Positions 1 to 8,889 of a stretch of DNA of 64,000 nucleotides are shown here, piece after piece; the first letter of the stretch is position 1; every line of letters begins with the position of its first letter. The notes beneath the pieces were generated by a model that was not told the origin of the DNA, did no database searches, and was given only the letters and a program-made list of their open reading frames with translations. Made by a program: the position numbers and the translations under genes. This DNA comes from Corallococcus interemptor (GTDB lineage: Bacteria; Myxococcota; Myxococcia; Myxococcales; Myxococcaceae): the NCBI RefSeq assembly GCF_003668875.1, contig NZ_RAWM01000011.1:1-64000 (forward strand). Direction: 5' to 3'.

Positions 1-1683
1 GCGCGGGGGCAGGCGGGGGTGGAGCTGCTGCTGTCGGCGGTGGCGCTCGCGGTCGCGGCGGTGCCGGAGGGCCTGCCCACGGTGGTGACGCTCGCGCTCG
101 CGGTGGGCGTGCAGCGCATGGCGAAGGGGCACGTGCTCGTGCGGCGGATGCAGGCGGTGGAGGCGCTCGGCTCGGCCACCGTCATCTGCACGGACAAGAC
201 GGGCACGCTCACCCGGGGAATCATGGAGGTGCGCGAGGTGTGGCCCCCGGAGGCCACGCAGCGCGTGCTGGAGGTGGCGGCGGCGTGCTGTGACGCGGAG
301 CTGCCAGCCGTGGGGGCGCAGGGCCCCGGCGCGGGGGACCCCACGGAGCTGGCGCTGCTCGCGGCCGCGCGGGCCCGGGGCGTGGAGCGCTCGGACGTGG
401 AGCGTGAGCGCCCCCGGGTGTCGGAGCAGCCCTTTGATTCGGACCGGCGGCGCATGAGCGTCCTGCGCTCGGATGGGGTCCTCTACGTGAAGGGCGCGCT
501 GGAGGTGCTGCTGCCGCTGTGCCGGCAGGTGCCGCCGGGCGTGGCGGAGGCCCTGGCGTCGCTGGCGGGGCGCGCCCTGCGCGTGCTGGCCGTGGCGGAG
601 GGGAAGGGCCCCGACGAGCGGGAGCTCACGCTGGTGGGGCTGGTGGGGCTGGCGGATCCGCCCCGGCCCGAAGCGGTGGAGGCCGTGCGCGCGGCGCGCG
701 AGGCCGGGGTGCGCACGGTGATGATCACCGGCGACCACCCCACCACGGCGCTGGCCATCGCGAGGGAGCTGGGCCTGCTGCGCGAGGGCGAGTCGCCGGA
801 GGGCATCGTGCACGCGCGGGCGACGGCGGAGGAGAAGCTGCGCATCGTGCGCGGCTGGAAGGCGCGCGGCGAGGTGGTGGCCATGACGGGGGACGGCGTG
901 AACGATGCGCCGGCCCTGCGCGAGGCCCACATCGGCATCGCCATGGGCCGCACCGGCGCGGAGGTCACCCGCGAGGCGTCCGACCTCATCCTCACGGACG
1001 ACCACTTCGCCAGCATCGTGGCGGCCGTGCGCGAGGGGCGCGGCATCTACGAGAACATCCGCAAGACGCTCGTGTACCTGCTGGCCGGCAACGCCGGGGA
1101 GCTGGTGCTGATGCTCGGCGCGTCGCTGCTGGGACTGCCCCTGCCGCTGCTGCCGCTGCACCTGCTCTGGGTGAACCTCGTCACGGACGGGCTGCCGGCC
1201 CTGGCGCTGGTCATGGACCCGGCCCCTCCGGACGTCATGCGGCGGCCGCCGAGGCGGCCCGAGGAGCCCATGCTGGGCCGGCGCGAGTGGACGGCGGTGC
1301 TGGGCACCGGCCTGCTGGACGCCGCCGTCACGCTGGGCACCTTCCTCTGGGCGCTCCGGCACCTGTCGCTGGAGGAGGCGCGCACCCTGACGTTCACCGT
1401 GCTGGTGGTCTGCCAGGTGCTGCGGGCCTTCGCCGCGCGCAGCGCCGGGATGCTCCACTGGGAGGTGGGGACGTTCACCAACGGGGCGCTGCTCGGGGTG
1501 GTCGCCTTCACGCTGGCGCTCCAGGTCGCCCTGCCGGAGGTGCCCCTGCTCGCCGCGTTCTTCTCGCTCGTCCCGCTGGCCGCCACGCACCTCCTGCTCG
1601 CGCTGGGCCTGGGGCTCATCCCGGTGAGCGTGCTGGAGCTGCGCAAGCTGGTGGCGCGGAGCCGGGGCCCGGCGAGGCGTTGA
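1..1683 (+). CDS. P-type cation-transporting ATPase, 3' portion (5' end outside window)
   Basis: C-terminal 560 residues of an inner-membrane P-type ATPase; the frame is open to base 1, so the true start lies outside. Visible signatures are PEGLP in the ion-binding fourth transmembrane helix, the phosphorylation loop DKTGTLT, the hinge motif TGDGVNDAPAL, and LLWVNLVTDGLPALAL in the sixth helix. That last motif is characteristic of P2A Ca2+-type pumps (PMR1/SERCA-like), so ATP-driven Ca2+ or Mn2+ efflux is the best guess. The last roughly 200 residues are hydrophobic and supply the C-terminal helices. It is convergent with ldhA; the 58-bp gap holds a GC-rich 6-bp hairpin (1719-1736) without a U tract. 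Substrate assignment is inference. Confidence 0.9.
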   Translation, partial: ARGQAGVELLLSAVALAVAAVPEGLPTVVTLALAVGVQRMAKGHVLVRRMQAVEALGSATVICTDKTGTLTRGIMEVREVWPPEATQRVLEVAAACCDAELPAVGAQGPGAGDPTELALLAAARARGVERSDVERERPRVSEQPFDSDRRRMSVLRSDGVLYVKGALEVLLPLCRQVPPGVAEALASLAGRALRVLAVAEGKGPDERELTLVGLVGLADPPRPEAVEAVRAAREAGVRTVMITGDHPTTALAIARELGLLREGESPEGIVHARATAEEKLRIVRGWKARGEVVAMTGDGVNDAPALREAHIGIAMGRTGAEVTREASDLILTDDHFASIVAAVREGRGIYENIRKTLVYLLAGNAGELVLMLGASLLGLPLPLLPLHLLWVNLVTDGLPALALVMDPAPPDVMRRPPRRPEEPMLGRREWTAVLGTGLLDAAVTLGTFLWALRHLSLEEARTLTFTVLVVCQVLRAFAARSAGMLHWEVGTFTNGALLGVVAFTLALQVALPEVPLLAAFFSLVPLAATHLLLALGLGLIPVSVLELRKLVARSRGPARR

Positions 1684-1741
1684 GCAAGGAGCTGCCCGGC
1701 GGGCCGCGCACGTCCCCGCGCCCGCCGCCCCGGGCGGGCCC

Positions 1742-2758
1742 TCAGCGCGGGAGCACCTGCTCGGCCCGGACCTCCGTCGCCTCCAGGGGCTCGCCCCGCT
1801 CGAAGCGGCGGATGCTCTCGAGCGTGGTGCGGGCGATGGCGCCCAGCGCCTCACGGGTGAGGAAGGCCTGGTGCGCGGTGATGAGCACGTTGGGGAAGGT
1901 GAGCAGCCGCGCGAGCACGTCGTCCTGGAGCACCTGCCCGGAGAGGTCCTGGAAGAAGACGCCCTCCTCCTCCTCGTACACGTCCAGCCCGGCGGCCCCC
2001 AGGTGGCCCGACTTGAGCGCCGCCAGCAGGGCCTGGCTGTCGATGAGCGCCCCGCGGCCGGTGTTGATGAGCATGGCCCCGGGCTTCATCCGCGCGAGCG
2101 CCGCCGCGTCGATGAGGTGGCGCGTGGCGGGCGTGAGGGGCACGTGCAGCGACAGGACGTCCGCCCGGGCCAGGGCCTCCGGGAGCGCCACGGGCTCCAG
2201 GTGCAGCTGGCGCGCGTCCTCCTCCTTCAGCCGCGGGTCCACCGCGAGCAGCCGGCAGCCGAAGCCGTGGAAGATGCGGGCGGTGGCGCGGCCGATGCGC
2301 CCCAGCCCCACCAGGGCCACCGTCTTGCCGGACAGGTCGAACCCCACCAGCCCGTCCAGCGAGAAGTTCCACTCGCGCACCCGCGCGTAGGCGCGGTGCA
2401 CCTTGCGGTTGAGCGCGAGCACCAGCGCCGCCGTGTGCTCGGCCACGGCCTGCGGCGAGTACTCGGGGACGCGGACGACGGTCATCCCCAGCCGGGCGGC
2501 CTCCGCCAGGTCCACGTGGTTGAAGCCCGCCGAGCGCAGCGCCACCAGCCGCGTGCCCCCTCGCGCCAGCGCCTGGAGGCACGCGCCGTCCAGCCGGTCA
2601 TTCACGAAGGAGCACACCCCGGGGAAGCCCGCCGCCAGCCCCACCGTCTGGGGCGTCAGGCGCGGCTCGAACCAGGTGAGCTCGTGGCCGAACCCGGAGT
2701 TGGCCTCCTCGAAGGCGGTGCGGTCGAAGCGGTGGGTGTCGAAGAAGGCGATGCGCAT
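1742..2758 (-). CDS. ldhA: D-lactate dehydrogenase (LdhA-type 2-hydroxyacid dehydrogenase)
   Basis: 338 residues, close to the usual 329 of fermentative LdhA. It would reduce pyruvate to D-lactate with NADH in the cytoplasm. Sequence landmarks follow the family: CSFVNDRLD near residue 50, ALRSAGFNHVDL, the Rossmann motif VGLGRIGRATA around residue 150, NTGRGALIDSQALL with the substrate-binding arginine, the E of DVYEEEEGVFF, and the catalytic histidine of TAHQAFLTREAL near the C-terminus. The start is the ATG giving MRIAFFDTHRF, matching the family N-terminus; longer upstream frames are proline/arginine rich and unlike the family. It is transcribed alone, divergent from the membrane protein at 3049. 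Confidence 0.92.
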   Translation of the reverse strand: MRIAFFDTHRFDRTAFEEANSGFGHELTWFEPRLTPQTVGLAAGFPGVCSFVNDRLDGACLQALARGGTRLVALRSAGFNHVDLAEAARLGMTVVRVPEYSPQAVAEHTAALVLALNRKVHRAYARVREWNFSLDGLVGFDLSGKTVALVGLGRIGRATARIFHGFGCRLLAVDPRLKEEDARQLHLEPVALPEALARADVLSLHVPLTPATRHLIDAAALARMKPGAMLINTGRGALIDSQALLAALKSGHLGAAGLDVYEEEEGVFFQDLSGQVLQDDVLARLLTFPNVLITAHQAFLTREALGAIARTTLESIRRFERGEPLEATEVRAEQVLPR

Positions 2759-3016
2759 GGGCGTGTCCCCCGGCGGCGCGCGGAGGCGGCCGTGAAGTGT
2801 CCTCGCCGGACTCTGCATCCGCCGTGCGCGGCCCGGACACCGGCCCCAAGGGCTGGGGGGCGCAAGCGTTGCGCGGTGCACGCCCCGGGCGTGCAACTCC
2901 TGCGGGGGCGCGCCGCGCGCGGGCCGGGACAGGACTGGCATGCATCCTGTAGAGCAAGGGGCATGGGCCGCGCGGTGGGGGGCCCGGGGCGCGATACGGG
3001 AGACGGAGGAAGCTCG

Positions 3017-3052
3017 ATGGATGCCACGCGTGAAGAGGTGGGGGCGCGATGA
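3017..3052 (+). CDS. possible 11-codon leader ORF
   Basis: ATG with a strong GGAGGAA ribosome binding site 6 bases upstream opens an 11-codon frame (MDATREEVGAR) whose TGA overlaps the ATG of the membrane-protein gene as ATGA. It could be a leader peptide coupling translation of the next gene. It is too short to judge by composition and may be chance. Confidence 0.2.
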   Translation: MDATREEVGAR

Positions 3053-4095
3053 GCGCGTCTCCCAGGGTCCCGGTCGCCATCGGGTGGTTCGCGCTGGGGT
3101 ACTTCGCCTGCTACCTGCCCTACAGCGCGCTGACGAAGGCGCTGAGCCTGGGCGCGCTGCCGGGGATGACGGCGGGGCTGCCGGGCTTCGTGCTGCTGCC
3201 CTCCACGGCGCTGGCCACGCTCGTGGGGATGTTCGCGTACCTGGCGTGGAGCGGCGCCTTCCAGCACGCGGGGCGCCGGCGCTTCGGGCCGGTGAGCCTG
3301 CCCTGGCCGGGGCGCTGGACGTTCCTGTCGGGCCTGTGCACCACGGGCATCATCGCCACCACCACGCTGGCGTACACCTTCGACGGCACCTCCATCGTCT
3401 TCATGATGCTGCTGATGCGCGGCGGCGTGCTGGTGCTCGCGCCGCTGGTGGACGCGGTGAGCGGCCGTCACGTCACGTGGCCTTCGCGGGTCGCGCTGGG
3501 GGTGAGCCTGGTGGCGCTGCTCGTCGCGACGGGGCCGGGCGCGGACCCGCGCCTGTCGCTGGCGGCGGGGCTGGACTGGGCGGTGTACGTCGTCAGCTAC
3601 TTCGTGCGGCTGCGCTTCATGAGCCGGCTGGCGAAGAACCACGTGCCCGGCGCGCGCGAGCGCTACTTCGTGGAGGAGCAGATGGTGGCCGCGCCCGCGC
3701 TCGTCGTCCTGCTGGCGCTGTGGGCCTTCGCGGGCGTGGGCGGCGCGGCGGAGCAGCTGCGCGAGGGCTTCACCGGGATGTTCTCACGGCCCACGCTGGC
3801 CGTGGAGGTGGCCGTGGGGCTGTTCTCCCAGGGCAGCGGCATCTTCGGCGGCCTGGTGCTGCTGGACGCGCGGGAGAACACCTTCACCGTGCCCATCAAC
3901 CGCGCCTCCAGCGTGTTCGCGGGCGTGGGCGCGACGGTCGTGCTCTCCGCGTGGCTGGGGCTCCCCGGCGTGGGCGTCCGCGAGCTGGCGGGCGCCGCGC
4001 TGGTGACGGTGGCCGTCGCGGTGCTCGCGGCGCCGGGCGTGCTCGCGGCGCGGCGCAAGCGCACCGCCTCCCTGTCACTTCCCCCGGCCTCCTGA
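3049..4095 (+). CDS. multi-pass membrane protein, DMT-like
   Basis: 348 residues with about ten hydrophobic segments spread over the whole length and a basic C-terminal tail, so an integral inner-membrane protein. Layout and repeated small-residue helices resemble drug/metabolite (EamA-like) transporters, but I see no decisive motif and the substrate is unknown. The start is the ATG at 3049, preceded by GAGGTGGGGG. The stop overlaps an in-frame ATG of the next gene (TGATG at 4093-4097), suggesting co-transcription with the zinc-finger gene. Confidence 0.75.
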   Translation: MSASPRVPVAIGWFALGYFACYLPYSALTKALSLGALPGMTAGLPGFVLLPSTALATLVGMFAYLAWSGAFQHAGRRRFGPVSLPWPGRWTFLSGLCTTGIIATTTLAYTFDGTSIVFMMLLMRGGVLVLAPLVDAVSGRHVTWPSRVALGVSLVALLVATGPGADPRLSLAAGLDWAVYVVSYFVRLRFMSRLAKNHVPGARERYFVEEQMVAAPALVVLLALWAFAGVGGAAEQLREGFTGMFSRPTLAVEVAVGLFSQGSGIFGGLVLLDARENTFTVPINRASSVFAGVGATVVLSAWLGLPGVGVRELAGAALVTVAVAVLAAPGVLAARRKRTASLSLPPAS

Positions 4096-4118
4096 TGCCC
4101 GCGCGCGACGAGGACTCC

Positions 4119-4415
4119 ATGCACGTTGACCCCATCACGACCCTGGCGCGGCGGATGCTCCTGTCCCGCCGGGACGCGCTGCGCGCGGCGCGCGCGGACG
4201 AGGAGGTGGCGGCCCGGCCGCCCGTGCGCAGGGCGTGCCTGCCGCCGCGCGAACTGGAGGAGGTGGAGGCGGCGCTCGAGCGCATCGAGCAGGGCCGCTT
4301 CGGCGGCTGCGAGCGGTGTGGGGGCGCCATTGGCCGGCAGCGGCTGCTGGCCGTCCCGGAGGCGCGCTGCTGCCTGGCATGCGCGGACGCGCGGGCCCGG
4401 GACGCGAACGCGTGA
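4119..4415 (+). CDS. DksA/TraR-type C4 zinc-finger protein
   Basis: Short protein (98 residues) with an N-terminal helical segment and a C-terminal zinc finger: CERCGG around residue 63 and CCLACA about 20 residues later give the Cys-X2-Cys/Cys-X2-Cys pattern of the DksA/TraR family. Members bind in the RNA polymerase secondary channel and modulate initiation, often with ppGpp. The helix carries the family-like ELEEVEAALERIEQGRFG just before the finger. I chose the ATG at 4119 because GAGG sits 6 bases upstream; an alternative ATG at 4095 overlaps the preceding stop and adds 8 residues. It is shorter than E. coli DksA (151), so it is a TraR/YbiI-size relative. Confidence 0.8.
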   Translation: MHVDPITTLARRMLLSRRDALRAARADEEVAARPPVRRACLPPRELEEVEAALERIEQGRFGGCERCGGAIGRQRLLAVPEARCCLACADARARDANA

Positions 4416-4450
4416 AGGCCCCGGGTCCAGGTCTTCTGGTAAGCAGGGGC

Positions 4451-5839
4451 ATGGCCCCAGAACGCATCCTGGTCGTGGATGACGAGGTGAACGCGCGGCG
4501 CGCCCTGGCCACCCTCCTGGCGGAGGAGGGCTACGAGGTGCGGGAGGCCGCGGACGGCGCGGAGGCGCTCGCCGCGCTCGCGGACTTCTCACCCGCGCTG
4601 GTGCTCACCGACGTGCGGATGCCGCGCATGGACGGCGTCACCCTGCTGCGCCGCGCGAAGGAGGAAGGCAGCGACGCGGCCTTCGTGATGATGACGGCGT
4701 TCGCCACGGTGGAGGCGGCCGTGGAGGCCATGCGCCTGGGCGCGGAGAGCTACCTCACCAAGCCGTTGGACCTGAACGCCGTGCTCGTCGTGCTGGGCAA
4801 GGCGCTGGAGACGCGCCGGCTGAAGCAGGAGGCGCGGCAGCTGCGGGAGCGGGTGGCGGAGCGCTTCCGCGTGGGCAACATCATCGGGGACGCGCCCGAG
4901 CTCCAGGGCGTCTACTCCCTCATCCACCAGGCGGCCCCCACGCGGGCCACGGTGCTCATCCTGGGGGAGAGCGGCACGGGCAAGGAGCTGGTGGCCCAGG
5001 CGCTGCACGAGCTCAGCCCTCGCAAGGCGCGCCCCTTCGTCAAGGTGCACTGCGCGGCGCTCAGCGAGAGCCTGCTGGAGAGCGAGCTGTTCGGCCATGA
5101 GAAGGGCTCCTTCACCGGCGCCCTGGCGCGCAAGGAGGGCCGCTTCGAGCTGGCGGACGGGGGCACCCTGTTCCTGGACGAGATTGGCGAAATCTCCCCG
5201 GCCGTGCAGGTGAAGCTCCTGCGCGTGCTGCAGGGCCGCGAGTTCGAACGCGTGGGCGGCACGCAGACGGTGAAGGTGGACGTGCGCATCGTGGCGGCCA
5301 CCCACCGGGACCTGGAGGCGGAGGTGAAGGCGGGCCGCTTCCGCGAGGACCTCTACTACCGCCTCAACGTGGTGGCGGTGACGCTGCCGCCCCTGCGCCG
5401 GCGCAAGGCGGACATCCCCGCGCTGGTGAGCCACTTCATCGAGCGCTGCAACGCGACCCACGGCAAGGGCGTGAAGGGGCTGGCGCCCGGCACCCTGGAG
5501 GCGCTGATGAGCCACGACTGGCCGGGCAACATCCGCGAACTGGAGAACGCGGTGGAGCGCGCCGTGGTGCTCGCGCGGGGAGAGGAGCTCACGGCGGACG
5601 ACCTGCCGCCCGTGCTGCGCGGCCCCCGTCCCAGCGCCGGGGGCGGCGACCGGCTCATCCCCGGCGCGACGCTGGCCGCCATCGAACGCGAGGCCATCCT
5701 GCGCACGCTGGAGATGGTGCAGGGCTCCACCACGCGCGCCGCGGAGGTGCTGGGCATCAGCGTGCGGAAGATCCAATACAAGCTCAAGGAGTACGGCGGC
5801 GGTGGCGCCGGCCCGGACGAGGAGCCGGCCGCGCCTTGA
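4451..5839 (+). CDS. sigma-54-dependent response regulator (NtrC/AtoC family)
   Basis: 462 residues: receiver domain (1-120) with the phosphoacceptor in [11 protein letters not shown], a central AAA+ sigma-54 activator domain (about 140-375) with Walker A GESGTGKE, the sigma-54 contact loop GSFTGA and Walker [12 protein letters not shown], then a Fis-type helix-turn-helix ([20 protein letters not shown]). It should hydrolyse ATP to open sigma-54 promoters after phosphorylation. It is followed after 28 bp by the protoglobin kinase, its likely partner. The loop reads GSFTGA rather than GAFTGA, a substitution found in some functional activators. Whether it drives the sigma-54 promoters at 10465, 57574 and 58800 cannot be told from sequence. 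Confidence 0.95.
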   Translation: MAPERILVVDDEVNARRALATLLAEEGYEVREAADGAEALAALADFSPALVLTDVRMPRMDGVTLLRRAKEEGSDAAFVMMTAFATVEAAVEAMRLGAESYLTKPLDLNAVLVVLGKALETRRLKQEARQLRERVAERFRVGNIIGDAPELQGVYSLIHQAAPTRATVLILGESGTGKELVAQALHELSPRKARPFVKVHCAALSESLLESELFGHEKGSFTGALARKEGRFELADGGTLFLDEIGEISPAVQVKLLRVLQGREFERVGGTQTVKVDVRIVAATHRDLEAEVKAGRFREDLYYRLNVVAVTLPPLRRRKADIPALVSHFIERCNATHGKGVKGLAPGTLEALMSHDWPGNIRELENAVERAVVLARGEELTADDLPPVLRGPRPSAGGGDRLIPGATLAAIEREAILRTLEMVQGSTTRAAEVLGISVRKIQYKLKEYGGGGAGPDEEPAAP

Positions 5840-5867
5840 GGCCCCGCGCGCAAGGAAGGGATTCACC

Positions 5868-7073
5868 ATGGAAGCCGGACCTGGAGGCGTGACGGAAGAC
5901 ATCCTGGAGGAACTCCAGCGCTACGTGGGGTTCTCCGACGGCGACGGGGAGGCCCTGCGGGAGCTGCACCCCATCGCCTGCGCGCACTTCGAGCGCATCG
6001 CGGACGTCTTCTACCGGCGCATCCTCGAGCACCCGGGGGCGCGCGAGGCGCTGGAGGGCGGCGAGAGCCGGGTGGGGCACCTCAAGGTGACCCTCCAGGA
6101 CTGGATGGGGTCGCTCCTGCTGGGGCCGTGGGACGCGGCCTGGTTCGAGCGCCGCTGCCGCATCGGCCGGGTGCACGTGCGCATCCACCTGCCGCAGCAC
6201 TACATGTTCGGCGCCATGAACCTGCTGCGCCAGGAGCTGACGGCGGTGCTGGAGGAGTCGCTGCGCGGCGACCCCGCCCGGGCCGCCCGCCTGGGCCGGG
6301 CGCTGGGGAAGATCCTCGACCTGGAGCTGGCCATCATGCTGCACACGTACCGCGAGGACCTGCTGGCCCAGTCGGCCCGGTCCGAGCGGCTGGCGACCTT
6401 CGGACAGCTGGTGGGCTCCATCGGCCATGAGCTGCGCAACCCCCTGGGCGTCATCGAGACGTCGCTCTTCATCCTCAAGGGCCGCCCCGCCGCGAAGGAG
6501 GATGCGCGCGTGGTCAAGCACCTGGACCGCATCGGGGAGCAGGTGGAGGTGGCCAACCACATCGTCACCAGCCTGCTGGACATGATCCGCTCCAGCCCGC
6601 TGGTCCGCGCGCCGCTGCGGCTGGCGCAGGTCTGGGCCTCCGCGCTGGAGGCCGTCACGCCGCCCGCCCACGTGCGCGTGCGCGAGGAGGGACTGGAGGC
6701 CCTGCCCCCGCTGGAGGGGGACGCGGTGCAGATGCGGCAGGTCTTCGTGAACCTGCTGCAGAACGCGGTGCAGGCCCTGGGCGAGCGCGAGGGCGAGGTG
6801 TGGCTGACGGCGGACGTCCCGGAGGCCGGGGCGCGGCGGGTCCGCCTGGTGCTGGAGGACAGCGGCCCGGGCCTGGATCCGGCCATCCGCGCGCGCGTCT
6901 TCGAGCCGCTGATGACGACGAAGGCGCGCGGGCTGGGGCTGGGCCTGGCGCTCGTGCGGCGCATCCTGGAGCGGCATGGCGGCGGCATCGCGTACGCTCC
7001 CGCCGAAGCCGGAGCCGGGCCGGGAGGGGCCCGCTTCGTGATGGAGCTTCCCCTGACGCTGGAGCCATCCTGA
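5868..7073 (+). CDS. protoglobin-coupled sensor histidine kinase
   Basis: 401 residues. Residues 10-165 match the globin-coupled sensor (protoglobin) fold; the [19 protein letters not shown] stretch carries the expected proximal heme histidine (His103). A HisKA dimerisation helix follows with GHELRNPLG and the phosphorylatable His187, then a HATPase_c domain with N ([10 protein letters not shown]), G1 (DSGPGLDP), F (FEPLMTTK) and G2 (GLGLGLALV) boxes. No membrane segments, so it is cytoplasmic and probably senses O2, NO or redox state through heme. The ATG at 5868 follows AAGGAAGGG. Its stop overlaps the next ATG (ATGA). Heme binding is inferred from family knowledge. Confidence 0.9.
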   Translation: MEAGPGGVTEDILEELQRYVGFSDGDGEALRELHPIACAHFERIADVFYRRILEHPGAREALEGGESRVGHLKVTLQDWMGSLLLGPWDAAWFERRCRIGRVHVRIHLPQHYMFGAMNLLRQELTAVLEESLRGDPARAARLGRALGKILDLELAIMLHTYREDLLAQSARSERLATFGQLVGSIGHELRNPLGVIETSLFILKGRPAAKEDARVVKHLDRIGEQVEVANHIVTSLLDMIRSSPLVRAPLRLAQVWASALEAVTPPAHVRVREEGLEALPPLEGDAVQMRQVFVNLLQNAVQALGEREGEVWLTADVPEAGARRVRLVLEDSGPGLDPAIRARVFEPLMTTKARGLGLGLALVRRILERHGGGIAYAPAEAGAGPGGARFVMELPLTLEPS

Positions 7074-7774
7074 TGGGCCACTTCCTGTTGGTGGATGACA
7101 ACCGGGCGTTCGCGGAGAACCTGGCGGAGATCCTCGAGGAGCAGGGCCACTCGGCCACCGTGGTGGACGGGGGCGAGGCCGCGCTCCAGGCCGCGCGCGA
7201 GGCGCGCTACGACGTGCTCATCACCGACATGCGCATGGCCGGGATGAGTGGCGCCGCGCTGGTGCACCACCTGCGCCAGCGAGACCCGGGGCTCGCGGCC
7301 ATCGTCGTCACCGCGCACCCCGGGGAGGCCGAGCTCGCGCGGGCGCGCGCGGAGGGCGTGCTCGCGGTGCTGCCCAAGCCGGTGCCGGTGCCGGTGCTGG
7401 TGGAGCTGCTCGCGCGGGCCCGCCGCGACGGGCTCGTCATGCTGGTGGAGGACGACGTCCGCCTCGCGGACAACCTCACGGAGGTGCTGCGTGAGCGCGG
7501 CTTCACGGCCGTGGTCGCGCACTCGGTGCCGGACGTGGAGGGGCTGGAGTCCGTCCGCCCCTTCGCGGCGCTCGTGGACCTGCGCGTGCCAGGCGGCCCC
7601 GACGGCGAGGCGCTGCGCCGCGTGCGGGAGCGCTTCCCCGCCACCACCCCCTTCGTCGTCACGGCCTTCCCGGAGGCGCTGCCCGCGGACTTCGAGGGCC
7701 GGTGTGTCCGCAAGCCCTTCGACACCGGGGCGCTGCTCGCCGCGCTGGAGCAGGTGCACGGAGGCCGCGCGTGA
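7073..7774 (+). CDS. tandem double-receiver response regulator
   Basis: 233 residues made of two receiver domains and no output domain. REC1 (1-118) has LLVDDN, the acceptor in LITDMRM and the LPKP lysine; REC2 (122-233) has MLVEDD, the acceptor in ALVDLRVPG and RKPF. Both phosphorylation sites look intact, so it may act as a phosphate shuttle or sink between the kinases encoded on either side. It overlaps the upstream stop by ATGA and the downstream gene starts at GTGA inside its stop, so the three genes are translationally coupled. Confidence 0.88.
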   Translation: MGHFLLVDDNRAFAENLAEILEEQGHSATVVDGGEAALQAAREARYDVLITDMRMAGMSGAALVHHLRQRDPGLAAIVVTAHPGEAELARARAEGVLAVLPKPVPVPVLVELLARARRDGLVMLVEDDVRLADNLTEVLRERGFTAVVAHSVPDVEGLESVRPFAALVDLRVPGGPDGEALRRVRERFPATTPFVVTAFPEALPADFEGRCVRKPFDTGALLAALEQVHGGRA

Positions 7775-8883
7775 CGGGGGGCGCGGGGGAGCGCCCCCGG
7801 GTGCTGGTGGTGGATGACAACGCGGCGTTCCTGGACAACATGAAGGAGCTGCTGGAGGACCAGGGCTACGCCGTCTCCAGCGCGACGAGCTGCGCGGGGG
7901 CGCTGGAGCGGGCGCCGGCGGGCTTCGACGTGGCGCTGGTGGACGTCCGGCTGCCGGACGGGGAGGGCTCGTGGCTCGCCCCCCGGCTCAAGGCGCTGGT
8001 GCCGGACGGAGAGGTGGTGCTGCTCACGGGCCTGGGCATGCTGGAGGCGGCGGTGGCCGCGGTGCACGCGGGCGCGTGCGCGTACCTGCTCAAGCCCTGC
8101 GCCACGCCGGAGCTGCTGGTGACCCTGGAGCAGGCGCTGCGCCAGGTGCGGCTGCACCGCGAGAAGCGGGCGCTGGCCCGGCGCGCGCAGATGTCGGAGA
8201 AGCTGGCCGCGGTGGGCACGCTGACCGCGGGCCTGACGCATGAAATCCGCAACCCCCTCAACGCGGCCGTCCTGCAGCTCGTCGTCCTGGAGCGGCGGGT
8301 GCGCAGGCTGGAGGAGTCCGTCCAGGGGCCGCTCCTGGAGCCGCTGCTGCTGGTGCGGGATGAAATCCGCCGCCTGGATCACATCCTCGAGGACTTCCTC
8401 CAGTTCGCCCGTCCCCGCGAGTTCAGGTCGGACGCCGTGGCGGTGGCGCCCCTGTTCGAGCGGGTGGGCAGCCTCCTGGCCTGGCAGGCCGAGCAGCGCG
8501 GCGTGACGCTGGACGTGGAGCCGCCGGGCGCGTTGGAGGTGTGGGGGGAGGAGGAGCGGCTGCGGCAGGTGCTGCTGAACCTGGCGCTCAACGCGCTGGA
8601 GGCGACGCCGCCGGGAGGCCGGGTGCGCTTCAGCGCGAGCGCGCACCCGGGAGAGGTGGCGCTCTTCGTGGACGACAGCGGGCCCGGAGTACCGGTGGAG
8701 GCGCGGGCGCGGCTCTTCGAGCCCTTCTTCACGACGAAGGCGAGCGGCAGCGGGCTGGGGCTCTCCATCGTGCATGCCATCGTCACCCAGCACGGCGGCA
8801 CCCTCCAGGTGGAGGATGGCCCGCTGGGGGGCGCGCGCTTCGCCGTGCACCTGCCCGGCGCACCGGGGCCGCTGGCGGCGTGA
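7771..8883 (+). CDS. receiver-histidine kinase (hybrid with N-terminal REC)
   Basis: 370 residues: receiver domain (10-125) with VLVVDDN, acceptor aspartate in ALVDVRLPD and LKPC; then HisKA with THEIRNPLNAAV and HATPase_c with NLALNALEAT, DSGPGVP, FFTTKASGSGLGLSIV. The order REC-HisKA-HATPase suits a kinase whose activity is set by phosphorylation of its own receiver, for example by the upstream kinase through the double-receiver protein. It starts with GTG at 7771, overlapping the preceding stop. No transmembrane segment. Last gene of the signalling operon; a convergent lipoprotein gene ends 7 bp downstream. Confidence 0.92.
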   Translation: MTGGAGERPRVLVVDDNAAFLDNMKELLEDQGYAVSSATSCAGALERAPAGFDVALVDVRLPDGEGSWLAPRLKALVPDGEVVLLTGLGMLEAAVAAVHAGACAYLLKPCATPELLVTLEQALRQVRLHREKRALARRAQMSEKLAAVGTLTAGLTHEIRNPLNAAVLQLVVLERRVRRLEESVQGPLLEPLLLVRDEIRRLDHILEDFLQFARPREFRSDAVAVAPLFERVGSLLAWQAEQRGVTLDVEPPGALEVWGEEERLRQVLLNLALNALEATPPGGRVRFSASAHPGEVALFVDDSGPGVPVEARARLFEPFFTTKASGSGLGLSIVHAIVTQHGGTLQVEDGPLGGARFAVHLPGAPGPLAA

Positions 8884-8889
8884 CACCCG

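Noticed and set aside
1719-1736. Terminator between the ATPase and ldhA genes
   Set aside because: A 6-bp GC stem without U tract is expected often by chance at this base composition.
519-2390. Long plus-strand frame of more than 600 codons across the ATPase and ldhA genes
   Set aside because: Composition is Arg/Gly/Ala/Pro-rich with no motif, typical of a shadow frame in GC-rich DNA; two well-supported genes occupy the same bases.
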